Part shown: piece after piece, positions 1-7,337 of the stretch | How the letters are laid out: each line of letters opens with the position of its first letter | How positions within the stretch are numbered: position 1 is the first letter of the stretch | Assembly: GCA_905214325.1 (NCBI GenBank) | Contig: CAJMLT010000015.1 | Span: forward strand, 1-31,913 | Source: an uncultured bacterium | Lineage (GTDB): Bacteria; Actinomycetota; Coriobacteriia; Coriobacteriales; Eggerthellaceae | Length of the DNA stretch: 31,913 bases | Reading direction: 5' to 3' | The notes under the pieces: model-generated | Database searches by the model: none | What the model was told of the DNA's origin: nothing | The model's input: the letters and a program-made list of their open reading frames with translations, nothing else | Position numbers and translations under genes: made by a program

Positions 1-163
1 TGCGGAAAAATGTGAACTACATCGCACGTATATTTCGGCTGTAGAGAGACGGAAACGCAGTATTTCGCTTAAGAACATCCAAAAGATTGCCGACGCCCTT
101 GAGGTGGAAACCTATCTCCTTTTCATTGATGATGGCGAAAATGAAAAGAAATCGGATCTCTAG
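1..163 (+). CDS. XRE-family helix-turn-helix regulator, C-terminal fragment
   Basis: Reading from base 2, an open frame of 53 codons ends in TAG at 161-163; the gene begins outside the window. The peptide contains HRTYISAVERRKRSISLKNI followed by QKIADALEV. This is the recognition-helix half of an XRE/Cro-type DNA-binding domain ('YIS.IERGKR..SL..L.KIA.AL.V'). An acidic, lysine-rich tail of about 12 residues follows. What is seen is one HTH unit and a stop. The family binds operator DNA as a dimer. The target and any N-terminal domain cannot be seen. The stop codon lies inside the shared terminator at 144-177. Confidence 0.8.
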   Translation, partial: AEKCELHRTYISAVERRKRSISLKNIQKIADALEVETYLLFIDDGENEKKSDL

Positions 164-177
164 ATCCGATTTCTTTT
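144..177. terminator. Bidirectional intrinsic terminator between convergent genes
   Basis: A perfect 16-bp inverted repeat with a 2-base centre (AAAAGAAATCGGATCT and its complement). The outer A and T runs give a U-rich tail on both strands, so it can end both the regulator gene on the plus strand and the HAD gene on the minus strand. The regulator stop codon is inside it. Confidence 0.85.
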
Positions 178-209
178 GCGCATTTTCCGTTGTTTGAAGT
201 TGCAGCGAA

Positions 210-881
210 TCAGAGAAGCTGTTTCACTGCATCCATGATCTTCATCGGTGTGTTCACGATGATATCCGCTTCTCGCAGCTCCTCCGGATCACCGAAGCCG
301 TACGCGCATCCGATCGAGGGAATATCCCCATGAAGAGCAACTTCCATATCATGAAATCGATCCCCCACCATGACGTGAGGGCGCGGATGGTTCCGGGCGA
401 TCTGTCGATAGATCTGCCATTTGGGAATCTCATCGAACTGTTCCGCACAATAGGCCTCCCGAAAATAGCGGGATAAACCGAACCTTTCAAGATGCTCATC
501 GCGGTACTTCGTACGACAGTTGCTTAGGAACACCAACTCGTAACCACGATCAACCAGAGAAGCGAGCATTTCATCGACGCCGGGAAACAGCGAGGCGCCA
601 CCCTGCTCCACCAAGTCGTTCATCGTATTCCCGATCAGCGACGACGCCTCTCGCCACACCGTTTCCTCGAGATCCGGCATGAAGGTCGTCCACATGTCTT
701 CAACCGTCCAGCCCAACCAACGACGAATTTCATCATCGGAAAAGGAGCGGGGCCGGGCATGACCCTGTTCGACGAGCCAATCGTAGGCCCGCCTGAAAGC
801 GGGGCCGTAAATACGCATGCTGTCATGCAACGTTCCATCGTAGTCGAAGAAAACCGTTCCCCTTGTCACCGATTCCACCAT
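210..881 (-). CDS. HAD-superfamily phosphatase (Gph/PGP-like)
   Basis: The 223-residue protein has the HAD motifs in order: motif I DYDGT with nucleophile D13 and acid D15, motif II S120 in FLSNC, a lysine near K154, and motif IV GDRFHD at 173-178. A helical cap domain lies between motifs I and II. The family hydrolyses phosphomonoesters with Mg2+ through an aspartyl phosphate. The closest feel is a phosphoglycolate phosphatase-like subfamily; the substrate is not evident. The ATG is preceded by AAGGAG. It lies 143 bases after ribH in the same direction with no clear terminator between, so co-transcription with the rib operon is possible. It could then supply the 5-amino-6-ribitylaminouracil 5'-phosphate phosphatase step, which is inference only. 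Confidence 0.85.
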   Translation of the reverse strand: MVESVTRGTVFFDYDGTLHDSMRIYGPAFRRAYDWLVEQGHARPRSFSDDEIRRWLGWTVEDMWTTFMPDLEETVWREASSLIGNTMNDLVEQGGASLFPGVDEMLASLVDRGYELVFLSNCRTKYRDEHLERFGLSRYFREAYCAEQFDEIPKWQIYRQIARNHPRPHVMVGDRFHDMEVALHGDIPSIGCAYGFGDPEELREADIIVNTPMKIMDAVKQLL

Positions 882-1024
882 GGTCTCCTTACCGAAATCA
901 AAAACCGTTTTTCATCCGTTGCAACCCTACCATCGAAAAGAGACCCGCTCTTTGCGAACGGATCCCCCTTTCCCATCGATACCCGATCTTCCGTAAGCGA
1001 AGGGGCAAACACGATGGGCTTTTC

Positions 1025-1492
1025 CTATGCTTCTATCTCCTTGATGAGGTTCACCATTTCGATAGCCGACGTGGCGCAATCGAATCCCTTGTTACCCGCT
1101 TTCGTGCCAGAGCGCTCAATCGCCTGTTCGATGGTGTCGGTTGTCAGAACGCCGAACATAACCGGCAGCCCCTCCTCGAGCGAAACGTGAGCAATGCCCT
1201 TTGAAACTTCGGAGCAGACATAGTCATAATGAGAGGTGGTACCCCGGATGACCGCCCCCAAGCAGATCACTGCATCGTATTTTCCGCTCTTCGCCATCTT
1301 CGATGCGATAAGGGGAATCTCGAATGCGCCGGGCACCCAGGCGATATCAACATCCTCCTGCTTGACGTCATGGCGAACCAGTGCGTCCATGGCACCGGAG
1401 AGTAGTTTTGACGTGATGAATTCATTGAAACGAGCCGCGACGATTCCGACCTTGATATCGGATGAGATAAGTTTGCCTTCGAATGTATTCAT
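1025..1492 (-). CDS. ribH: 6,7-dimethyl-8-ribityllumazine synthase (RibH, beta subunit)
   Basis: The 155-residue protein has the usual length for lumazine synthase. It condenses 5-amino-6-ribitylaminouracil with 3,4-dihydroxy-2-butanone 4-phosphate, the penultimate step of riboflavin synthesis, in a cytosolic icosahedral or pentameric shell. Seen: RFNEFI near 21-26, WVPGAFEIP at 52-60, the substrate loop GAVIRGTTSHYDYV with catalytic-type H88, and a late ERSGTKAGNKG loop carrying the phosphate-binding Arg/Lys. It is the last recognisable rib gene, 103 bases after ribBA. The ATG follows AAAGGAA at about 10 bases. It should be under the FMN riboswitch upstream of ribD. Confidence 0.97.
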   Translation of the reverse strand: MNTFEGKLISSDIKVGIVAARFNEFITSKLLSGAMDALVRHDVKQEDVDIAWVPGAFEIPLIASKMAKSGKYDAVICLGAVIRGTTSHYDYVCSEVSKGIAHVSLEEGLPVMFGVLTTDTIEQAIERSGTKAGNKGFDCATSAIEMVNLIKEIEA

Positions 1493-1595
1493 AGTTGTAC
1501 GTTCCTTTCATGTGGATAGCTATAGGATGAAACCCGAATGATCTGTCTTTCGGGGAAAACGCAATGTAGCACAAGACCCGAGAGTCCCCATGGCA

Positions 1596-2798
1596 TCAAG
1601 CATAATTCAGCAGGTGCCCCATCTTTTCCTGTTTGGTCTGCAGGTAGAACAAATCGTGATCGGTCGCAGGCATCTGGATGGGGACACGATCGATGATTTC
1701 CAAGCCGAATTCAGATAATTGATACACCTTGTCAGGATTGTTGGTGAGAAGGCGCATGGTTCGAACGCCGAGATCGCGCAGAATCTGAGCGCCGATGTAG
1801 TATTCACGCAGATCTCCTTCGAAGCCCAAAGCGATATTGGCCTCCAAGGTATCCATACCTCGATCCTGCAATTCATAAGCCCGCAACTTATTGACCAAAC
1901 CGATGCCGCGACCTTCCTGTCTCATGTACAGGACAACACCACGACCCTCTTCTTCGACCTTTCTCATGGCGGCGGCGAATTGATCTCCGCAGTCACAACG
2001 GATGGAGCCAAAGGCATCACCGGTCAGACATTCGGAGTGCACGCGGCACAAAACATCCTCCCCATTCGAAATGTCACCCTTGACCAAGGCGACATGATGC
2101 TCGCCGTTGAGTTTATTCACATAGGCATGCGCCATGAAATTCCCGTACTTGGTGGGCATTTTGGTAACTGCGACACATTCGACCAGTTCGTCGTTTTGTT
2201 TGCGATACTCCTGCAAAGCCTTGATGGAGATGAACTTCAGATTCCATTTCTGTGCCAATTCGATCAATTCGGGCGTGCGCATCATCGTGCCGTCCTCGCG
2301 CATGATTTCACAACACAGACCACACTCCTTGAGTCCCGCCAGACGCATCAGATCGACCGTTGCCTCCGTGTGCCCATTGCGCTCGAGTACACCGTTTTCC
2401 TTTGCCATAAGGGGAAACATATGACCCGGACGGCGGAAATCCTCCGCCTTCACTCCTTCTTCGACGCACTTCATCGCCGTAATGGAGCGTTCTGCGGCGG
2501 AAATGCCCGTCGTGGTATCCACGTGGTCAATGGAGACCGTGAATGCCGTTTCATGGTTGTCGGTATTGTCGGTCACCATCTGGGGAAAGCGCAGGCTCTT
2601 ACACAGATCGATGCTCATGGGCATACAGATGAGCCCTTTACCATGCATGGCCATGAAATTGACGTTTTCCGTCGTTGCGAATTCGGCAGCACAAATGAAA
2701 TCGCCTTCGTTCTCCCGATCGGGATCGTCGGTGCAAAGAATGATTTTCCCCGCCCTCAAATCTTCGAGAGCTTCCTCTATCGTGGAAAATTCGAACAT
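1596..2798 (-). CDS. ribBA: Bifunctional DHBP synthase / GTP cyclohydrolase II (RibBA)
   Basis: The 400-residue fusion protein supplies both riboflavin precursors. The N-terminal half (about 1-200) is 3,4-dihydroxy-2-butanone 4-phosphate synthase, with DDPDRENEGDFICAAEF and FRRPGHMFPL followed by GHTEATVDLMRLAGL. The C-terminal half is GTP cyclohydrolase II, with HSECLTGDAFGSIRCDCG holding the zinc cysteines, then RQEGRGIGL and LLTNNPDK. Both catalytic sets appear complete. The ATG has a strong AGGAGG 5 bases upstream, overlapping the end of ribE (8-base gap). Its operon position is ribD-ribE-ribBA-ribH. Confidence 0.97.
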   Translation of the reverse strand: MFEFSTIEEALEDLRAGKIILCTDDPDRENEGDFICAAEFATTENVNFMAMHGKGLICMPMSIDLCKSLRFPQMVTDNTDNHETAFTVSIDHVDTTTGISAAERSITAMKCVEEGVKAEDFRRPGHMFPLMAKENGVLERNGHTEATVDLMRLAGLKECGLCCEIMREDGTMMRTPELIELAQKWNLKFISIKALQEYRKQNDELVECVAVTKMPTKYGNFMAHAYVNKLNGEHHVALVKGDISNGEDVLCRVHSECLTGDAFGSIRCDCGDQFAAAMRKVEEEGRGVVLYMRQEGRGIGLVNKLRAYELQDRGMDTLEANIALGFEGDLREYYIGAQILRDLGVRTMRLLTNNPDKVYQLSEFGLEIIDRVPIQMPATDHDLFYLQTKQEKMGHLLNYA

Positions 2799-2806
2799 AG
2801 ATCCTC

Positions 2807-3508
2807 CTAAAAACCGTTCTGTCGTAAAAACTCTTCTGTAATGCCACCCATTTCGACTCCCCGCCCCGTCGGAACGGGTGGGGCCGATGGAATACCTCGC
2901 TCGTTTGTCCCAATGGACTCAGGCGCGGTAAGAAAACGATGCACATACTTACCGATGCAGTCGTTTTCGATGTTGACCATATCTCCTCGTTGCTTGAGCG
3001 CAAGCGTGGTCTGTTCGGCCGTATGGGGAATGATGGACACACCGAAATCACGCTCACCTACGCGGGCCACCGTGAGGCTGATCCCGTTGATGGTGACGGA
3101 ACCTTTCTCAACAAGGAAAAGCAGCACACCCTGAGGAGCGGAAATGGTATACCAGATAGCATTGTCATCACGCTCGATCGAAACAATGGTTCCCGTAGCA
3201 TCGATGTGTCCGGAAACGATATGACCACCGAAACGCCCTCCCATCATCATGGCGCGCTCGAGATTGACAGGGGCACCCGCCCGCAAAAGCCCGAGAGACG
3301 AGCGCCGAAGCGTCTCGTGCATCACATCGGCACTGAACGAATCTTTGGAGAAAGAAGTAACCGTGAGACAAACTCCGTCGGTTGCGATGCTGTCTCCGAG
3401 ATGAACATCTTCGAGTACGGTATGGGCCTGGATGGTCAACGTAGCGGAATGACTTCCTGCACGAACCGACTTCACCCGTCCCACTTCTTCGATGATACCG
3501 GTGAACAT
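2807..3508 (-). CDS. ribE: Riboflavin synthase, alpha subunit
   Basis: The 233-residue protein dismutates two 6,7-dimethyl-8-ribityllumazine molecules into riboflavin and the pyrimidine precursor, as a homotrimer. Seen: the diagnostic start MFTGIIEEVGRV, then GGRFGGHIVSGHIDATGTI opening the second lumazine-binding barrel, and the C-terminal helix ending EEFLRQNGF. It is about 20 residues longer than the Bacillus or E. coli enzymes because a Pro/Gly-rich linker (about 196-218) precedes the last helix. The ATG directly abuts the ribD TAG, implying translational coupling. Some genera call this gene ribC. Confidence 0.96.
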   Translation of the reverse strand: MFTGIIEEVGRVKSVRAGSHSATLTIQAHTVLEDVHLGDSIATDGVCLTVTSFSKDSFSADVMHETLRRSSLGLLRAGAPVNLERAMMMGGRFGGHIVSGHIDATGTIVSIERDDNAIWYTISAPQGVLLFLVEKGSVTINGISLTVARVGERDFGVSIIPHTAEQTTLALKQRGDMVNIENDCIGKYVHRFLTAPESIGTNERGIPSAPPVPTGRGVEMGGITEEFLRQNGF

Positions 3509-4762
3509 CTATTCCACCCCGCATTCGATCAGGATATCGGAACCGTAGAACGTAACCTTGGGATCGGAAAGAGGGATGGCATAGCGTGGCGCCTCAACTC
3601 CGAAGCCACCAACCGGCGAAGGAGCCTGCTTGCCACCGAAGAGCTTGGGAGCGACATACACCTGAACCTTATCGACCACTTCATAGGCGAGAACCGACCA
3701 GTTGAGTTCGGCTCCCCCTTCTACGATCACGCTGTCGATACCGATCTCGCCGATCTTTTCCATAAGTATTTCCAGATCGATATGGTCATCGGCCTTGGGG
3801 ACAACGATTATCTCGCAGTCGCGCTCACGATACGGCATATGCTTGTCCGGATCGTATTCGGCCGTGGCGATATACGTTGGAACCATCGAGGCCGTTTTCA
3901 CCACTCTCGAATCGAGTGGAGTCCGCAGCGACGTGTCGCAAATAATGCGTACGGGGTTGCTTGTAGACGCCGCCGAGGACGCGGGGGCTTCTCGGCCCTG
4001 TTCGTAGGCGAGCAATTCGGCATCGAGTTCCCGATCCATCAATTCTTCCAAACGATCAACGGAGACATCCTGCTCACGATCTCCGTCCGAAACGGCGGCC
4101 TCGTCACCCGATGCCGAAGGGGATGCGAATTCATCCAAACGACAGGTCAGCAAAGGATCATCCTGTATAACCGTATTCACCCCCACCATGATCGCCGCGT
4201 ATCGATGGCGATCCTCGTGGACGCGTTTGCGCGCCTCGGATGATGTGATCCAACGCGATTTACCCGTTCTGGTTGCAATCTTTCCGTCAAGGGTCATGGC
4301 GTACTTCAAAATCACGAATGGTCGCTTCGCTTCGATGTAGTGGAAGAAAACCTCATTGATAGCCCGACATTCTTCCGATAAAACACCCTCTTCGACTTCG
4401 ATACCCGCAGCACGAAGAGCTGCCACTCCTCCGCCGGCGACAAGGGGATTGGGGTCGGAGGCTCCCACCACGACGCGGGCGATACCCGCCTCTATCAATG
4501 CTTGGGTGCACGGCGGCGTTTTTCCCTGGTGGCAACAAGGCTCCAGCGTCACATACATCGTGGCACCACGGGGGTCTTCCGTGCAACGGGCGAGAGCCTC
4601 GCGTTCCGCATGAAGACTGCCGAAAGCGGTATGCCAGCCTTTAGCCAACACGCGCCCGTCCTTCACGATAACCGCCCCCACTAATGGATTGGGGTTTACC
4701 CAACCGACACCACGCCGTGCTTCATGGAGAGCCATTTCCATGTAATAGTCCTGATCGGTCAA
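3509..4762 (-). CDS. ribD: Bifunctional diaminohydroxyphosphoribosylaminopyrimidine deaminase / reductase (RibD)
   Basis: The first gene of the rib operon carries out deamination and then side-chain reduction. I choose the TTG at 4762 (417 residues): AGGAGGT lies 8 bases upstream, and the protein then begins MTDQDYYMEMAL like other RibD proteins. An in-frame ATG at 4780 overlaps this ribosome binding site and is probably not used. The deaminase domain (1-140) shows zinc ligands H51 (HAE), C76 and C85 (PCCHQGKTPPC). The reductase domain starts at about 146 with KYAMTLDGKIAT and ends at about 405. An unusual acidic, low-complexity insertion of roughly 55-60 residues (about 209-267) separates DDPLLTCRL from NPVRIICD inside the reductase. 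Confidence 0.95.
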   Translation of the reverse strand: MTDQDYYMEMALHEARRGVGWVNPNPLVGAVIVKDGRVLAKGWHTAFGSLHAEREALARCTEDPRGATMYVTLEPCCHQGKTPPCTQALIEAGIARVVVGASDPNPLVAGGGVAALRAAGIEVEEGVLSEECRAINEVFFHYIEAKRPFVILKYAMTLDGKIATRTGKSRWITSSEARKRVHEDRHRYAAIMVGVNTVIQDDPLLTCRLDEFASPSASGDEAAVSDGDREQDVSVDRLEELMDRELDAELLAYEQGREAPASSAASTSNPVRIICDTSLRTPLDSRVVKTASMVPTYIATAEYDPDKHMPYRERDCEIIVVPKADDHIDLEILMEKIGEIGIDSVIVEGGAELNWSVLAYEVVDKVQVYVAPKLFGGKQAPSPVGGFGVEAPRYAIPLSDPKVTFYGSDILIECGVE

Positions 4763-4854
4763 AATACAACACCTCCTCATCAGTCATCGGTGAACACAAT
4801 TTCGGGTTGACTGTCTGCAGGAAAGCATCATGTTGACATCTGCCGATCGGCATC

Positions 4855-4890
4855 AAAAAAGCCCTGAAACGTTTTCACATTCCAGGGCTT
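4855..4890 (-). terminator. Intrinsic terminator of the FMN riboswitch expression platform
   Basis: On the minus strand, AAGCCCTGGAA and TTTCAGGGCTT form a stem of about 10-11 bp with one G-U pair, followed directly by TTTTTT. It lies 55 bases downstream of the FMN aptamer and about 90 bases before the ribD start. This is the classical arrangement in which FMN binding permits termination and shuts off ribDEBAH. Confidence 0.9.
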
Positions 4891-4944
4891 CATACGCATG
4901 ATCCACACGGATGAGCTTACGCACAACCATGCTCTTCTCGCATC

Positions 4945-5093
4945 ATCTTCTTCCATCCGGACTATAACCGTTGGCTTTGGACTTCAACCAAATCAACCTG
5001 CCGTCTACATGGCAGGGTCGCGGGCTTCGAATCGCGCAACCGTATGCGTATCAACGTTACCGCCAGTGAGGAATTGCACCTCGCCCTGAAGAT
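4945..5093 (-). promoter_or_regulatory. FMN riboswitch (RFN element)
   Basis: Read on the minus strand, the aptamer shows the conserved RFN blocks in order: ATCTTCAGGGCGAGGTG, AATTCCTCACTGGCGGTAA, then AAGCCCGCGA, and finally CCAACGGTTATAGTCCGGAT with GGAAGAAGAT. The closing P1 helix pairs ATCTTC (5088-5093) with GAAGAT (4945-4950). It binds flavin mononucleotide. With the terminator at 4855-4890 it should repress the operon by premature termination when FMN is plentiful. Confidence 0.97.
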
Positions 5094-5113
5094 CGTATTC
5101 ATTTTTTTGATAG

Positions 5114-5141
5114 ATTACTGCAAGGATACCCTCTACGTCAA
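5114..5141 (-). promoter_or_regulatory. Candidate promoter of the rib operon
   Basis: A -35-like TTGACG (5136-5141), a 16-base spacer and a weak -10 AGTAAT (5114-5119) lie just upstream of the riboswitch. The start would fall a few bases before the aptamer. The -35 box is good and the -10 box weak. Positional logic supports it more than the sequence does. The rest of the gap to degV (5142-5275) shows no gene and no clear terminator. Confidence 0.4.
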
Positions 5142-5275
5142 GAAACATCGAGAAGAAAGACAAACGACCGCTTCCGTCGGGTGCACCACCCACCGCGCTC
5201 CCAATCACATGAGGGTATCGGAGACGATGAGCATCCTCTGCGAGTTAGACGCACACGACGCTCCTCCGTCTATCG

Positions 5276-6202
5276 TCAAGAGGACTTCACCTTGTTCGCG
5301 ATACGATCGGGAACCGAAAGGCCTCCACGACGATCGGTTCCCCAGAAACAAAGTGAAACCATACCGGGGCCCACATGAGCTCCGATGGTTGGCCCGATGG
5401 AGCTTTCCAAAACCGGAAGGGATTCATCGTTTTTCGATAGAAGCTCCTTCAAGCGACCCGTATCGTCAGCGCAATCGGCATTACCCATAGCCACCATGCG
5501 AACAGATGCGGCATCATCGTGGTTTTTGACGTAGAACTCGACCATCTGCTTCAGGCCCTTCTTGCGACCACGCGCAACACCGATCAGTGAAAGAAAGCCG
5601 TTCGTGTCGAAGGAGAGCAGAGGCTTGAGGTTCAATTTCTCCCCCACCAAAGCCACCGATGCCGGAATGCGTCCACCACGATGGAGAGACTCCAAATCCT
5701 CCACCATGAAAATCGTATGCACGAAATAGCGTGCTTCGCTCACCCACGCGACCAGCTCTTCGGCACTCAAGCCGCGATCACGCTGGCGAAGCGCCTCGGC
5801 CACCAACAGCCCCTCGGGCGTGGAGCCGAGTAGGGTGTCCACCACATATAACGGAGCATCGGGCTGTTCGGCCTTGATGCGATCGAGTACCAGCGATGCT
5901 GCATCGAAACTGCCCGAAAGACCGCTCGAAAAGGAAAGATATACCGTGGGAACACCCGTTGTGAGCGCATCGGCGAAAGCCTGCTCGAGAGTTTGCATTG
6001 AAAGCTGAGCCGTAGAAGGCGTGGCGCCATCCCTCATCGACTGATAGAAATCATGAGCCGTCGTCGATTGGAAGAAATCATCGGAGCGTTCCTGCGAATC
6101 GACGATATAGGGAAAATAGACAAGCTGAACACCTTCCCTGTCCACCAGATCAAAAGGTAGATCCGAACAAGAATCAATGATGAGATTACATTTTGCAGTC
6201 AT
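5276..6202 (-). CDS. DegV family fatty-acid-binding protein
   Basis: The 308-residue protein has the DegV/FakB fold. These cytosolic proteins bind a long-chain fatty acid and, in Firmicutes, present it to the FakA kinase. Seen: IIDSCSDLP near the start, the conserved TPSTAQLS at 61-68 (usual form P.TSQPS), the SSGLSGS loop at 92-98, and late GxxIGPTIGAHVGPG-type residues (SIGPTIGAHVGPG) that contact the carboxylate. No FakA partner is visible nearby. The ATG is preceded by AAGGA at 7 bases. It is probably a single-gene unit between the por terminator and the rib leader. Confidence 0.93.
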   Translation of the reverse strand: MTAKCNLIIDSCSDLPFDLVDREGVQLVYFPYIVDSQERSDDFFQSTTAHDFYQSMRDGATPSTAQLSMQTLEQAFADALTTGVPTVYLSFSSGLSGSFDAASLVLDRIKAEQPDAPLYVVDTLLGSTPEGLLVAEALRQRDRGLSAEELVAWVSEARYFVHTIFMVEDLESLHRGGRIPASVALVGEKLNLKPLLSFDTNGFLSLIGVARGRKKGLKQMVEFYVKNHDDAASVRMVAMGNADCADDTGRLKELLSKNDESLPVLESSIGPTIGAHVGPGMVSLCFWGTDRRGGLSVPDRIANKVKSS

Positions 6203-6299
6203 GGAAGTCCTTCTCTTGGGATATCACCGTTCCATAATAGCGCTATCCACGACTTCAGCCTAGAACAACCTCCCCATACCCGGCAACGACGAACCTCAT

Positions 6300-6345
6300 A
6301 AAAAAGCCCCCGCAACAAGAAGGCACGCCTTGCTTGTCGCGGGGG
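6300..6345 (-). terminator. Strong intrinsic terminator after porB
   Basis: Minus strand: an 18-bp-class stem from CCCCCGCGACAAG to its partner CTTGTTGCGGGGG, with one G-U pair and one bulged C, followed by CTTTTTT. It lies 37 bases after the porB stop and ends the por operon. Confidence 0.93.
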
Positions 6346-6381
6346 ATATAAATAAAGTCTGAAAAGAAGCGGGAGTCGATC

Positions 6382-7326
6382 CTAGAGATCCTTAGAGCCC
6401 TCCACGCGACCTTCGAGATAGCTCCAGTACGCATCGACATCGTTCTGGATTTCTTCAAGCAGATGTTCGTTGCCGGGCTTGAAGAGATGCTTGAAACGTC
6501 CCTGCGGCTTCAGGAAGTCGGCGACGGGAATGAGATTCTTGTCACGAACGGGAGTCAGCTTCCATTTACCGTTCTCGACCTCGAACAAAGGCCAGAACTT
6601 GGAGTTGACCGCCAAACGACAGATTTCCGTGGTCTCGTCGGATCCGATACGCCAGCCACGAGGACAGGGAGCCATGATGTTCAGGAAAGCAGGACCGTCG
6701 ACGGCGATAGCCTTTTCAGCCTTGTTGACCAAGTCGCGCCAGTGACCGACGCTTGCCTGAGCAGCGTAGGGAATACCATGAGCAGCCAAGATGGAAGTCA
6801 GGTCCTTGCGGTTCTGAGGTTTACCCTGCTCGACCTTACCGACCTCGGAAGTGGTAGCCCAAGCACCCTTCGGCGTGGCAGAGGAACGCTGGATGCCGGT
6901 GTTCATGTAAGCACCGTTGTCGTAGCAGACGTATACCAGGTCATGACCGCGCTCCATAGCGCCCGAAAGGGACTGGAGACCGATATCGTAGGTACCACCA
7001 TCGCCACCGAAAGCGACGAACTTCAGTTTCTTGTCAGAGGAAATCTTACCGGCTCTCTGGAGGCCCTTGAAGGCCGCCTCGACGCCGGACATCGTTGCAC
7101 CCGAGTTGGCGAACGCATTGTGAATGAAAGGAACATTCCAAGCGTTATCGGGGAAGATGGTGGTGGAAACCTCCAGACAACCCGTCGCGCAACCGCAAAC
7201 GACTTCGTAATCATTGCGACCCATCAAGACTTGACGAACCGCGATGGACGCACCGCAACCGCCGCAAAGGCGATGACCCGGAGCCAGAGCTTCGGGGCGT
7301 GCAGATAATTCTTTAATGTTAGCCAT
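6382..7326 (-). CDS. porB: Pyruvate:ferredoxin oxidoreductase, beta subunit (TPP-binding)
   Basis: The 314-residue subunit binds thiamine diphosphate and a 4Fe-4S cluster and decarboxylates the 2-oxoacid. Seen: cluster cysteines in CGGCG (C21, C24), CGCATGC at 44-50 and C221 in PCPRGW; the TPP/Mg motif GDGG at 108-111 with N137 in CYDNGAYMNTG. It is the last gene of porGDAB, 11 bases after porA with its own AAGGGGG ribosome binding site. Together the four subunits convert pyruvate and CoA to acetyl-CoA, CO2 and reduced ferredoxin. A 2-ketoisovalerate preference cannot be excluded, but the PorA sequence favours pyruvate. Confidence 0.95.
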   Translation of the reverse strand: MANIKELSARPEALAPGHRLCGGCGASIAVRQVLMGRNDYEVVCGCATGCLEVSTTIFPDNAWNVPFIHNAFANSGATMSGVEAAFKGLQRAGKISSDKKLKFVAFGGDGGTYDIGLQSLSGAMERGHDLVYVCYDNGAYMNTGIQRSSATPKGAWATTSEVGKVEQGKPQNRKDLTSILAAHGIPYAAQASVGHWRDLVNKAEKAIAVDGPAFLNIMAPCPRGWRIGSDETTEICRLAVNSKFWPLFEVENGKWKLTPVRDKNLIPVADFLKPQGRFKHLFKPGNEHLLEEIQNDVDAYWSYLEGRVEGSKDL

Positions 7327-7337
7327 CAGTTGCCCCC

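Noticed and set aside
1533..1554. Hairpin CCCGAA/TTCGGG in the ribBA-ribH gap as a terminator
   Set aside because: Only 6 bp with a weak TTTC tail; ribH is expected to be co-transcribed.
2939..4243. Plus-strand open frame of more than 400 codons opposite ribE and ribD
   Set aside because: Antisense shadow; ribE and ribD motifs are on the minus strand.
5010..5045. tRNA-like TCGAATC stretch (T-loop look-alike)
   Set aside because: It lies inside the FMN aptamer, whose conserved blocks surround it; no acceptor or anticodon stem forms.
6203..6299. TATTAT upstream of degV as a promoter
   Set aside because: The -10 is good, but no -35 lies 16-18 bases away and there is no TG extension; not strong enough to list.
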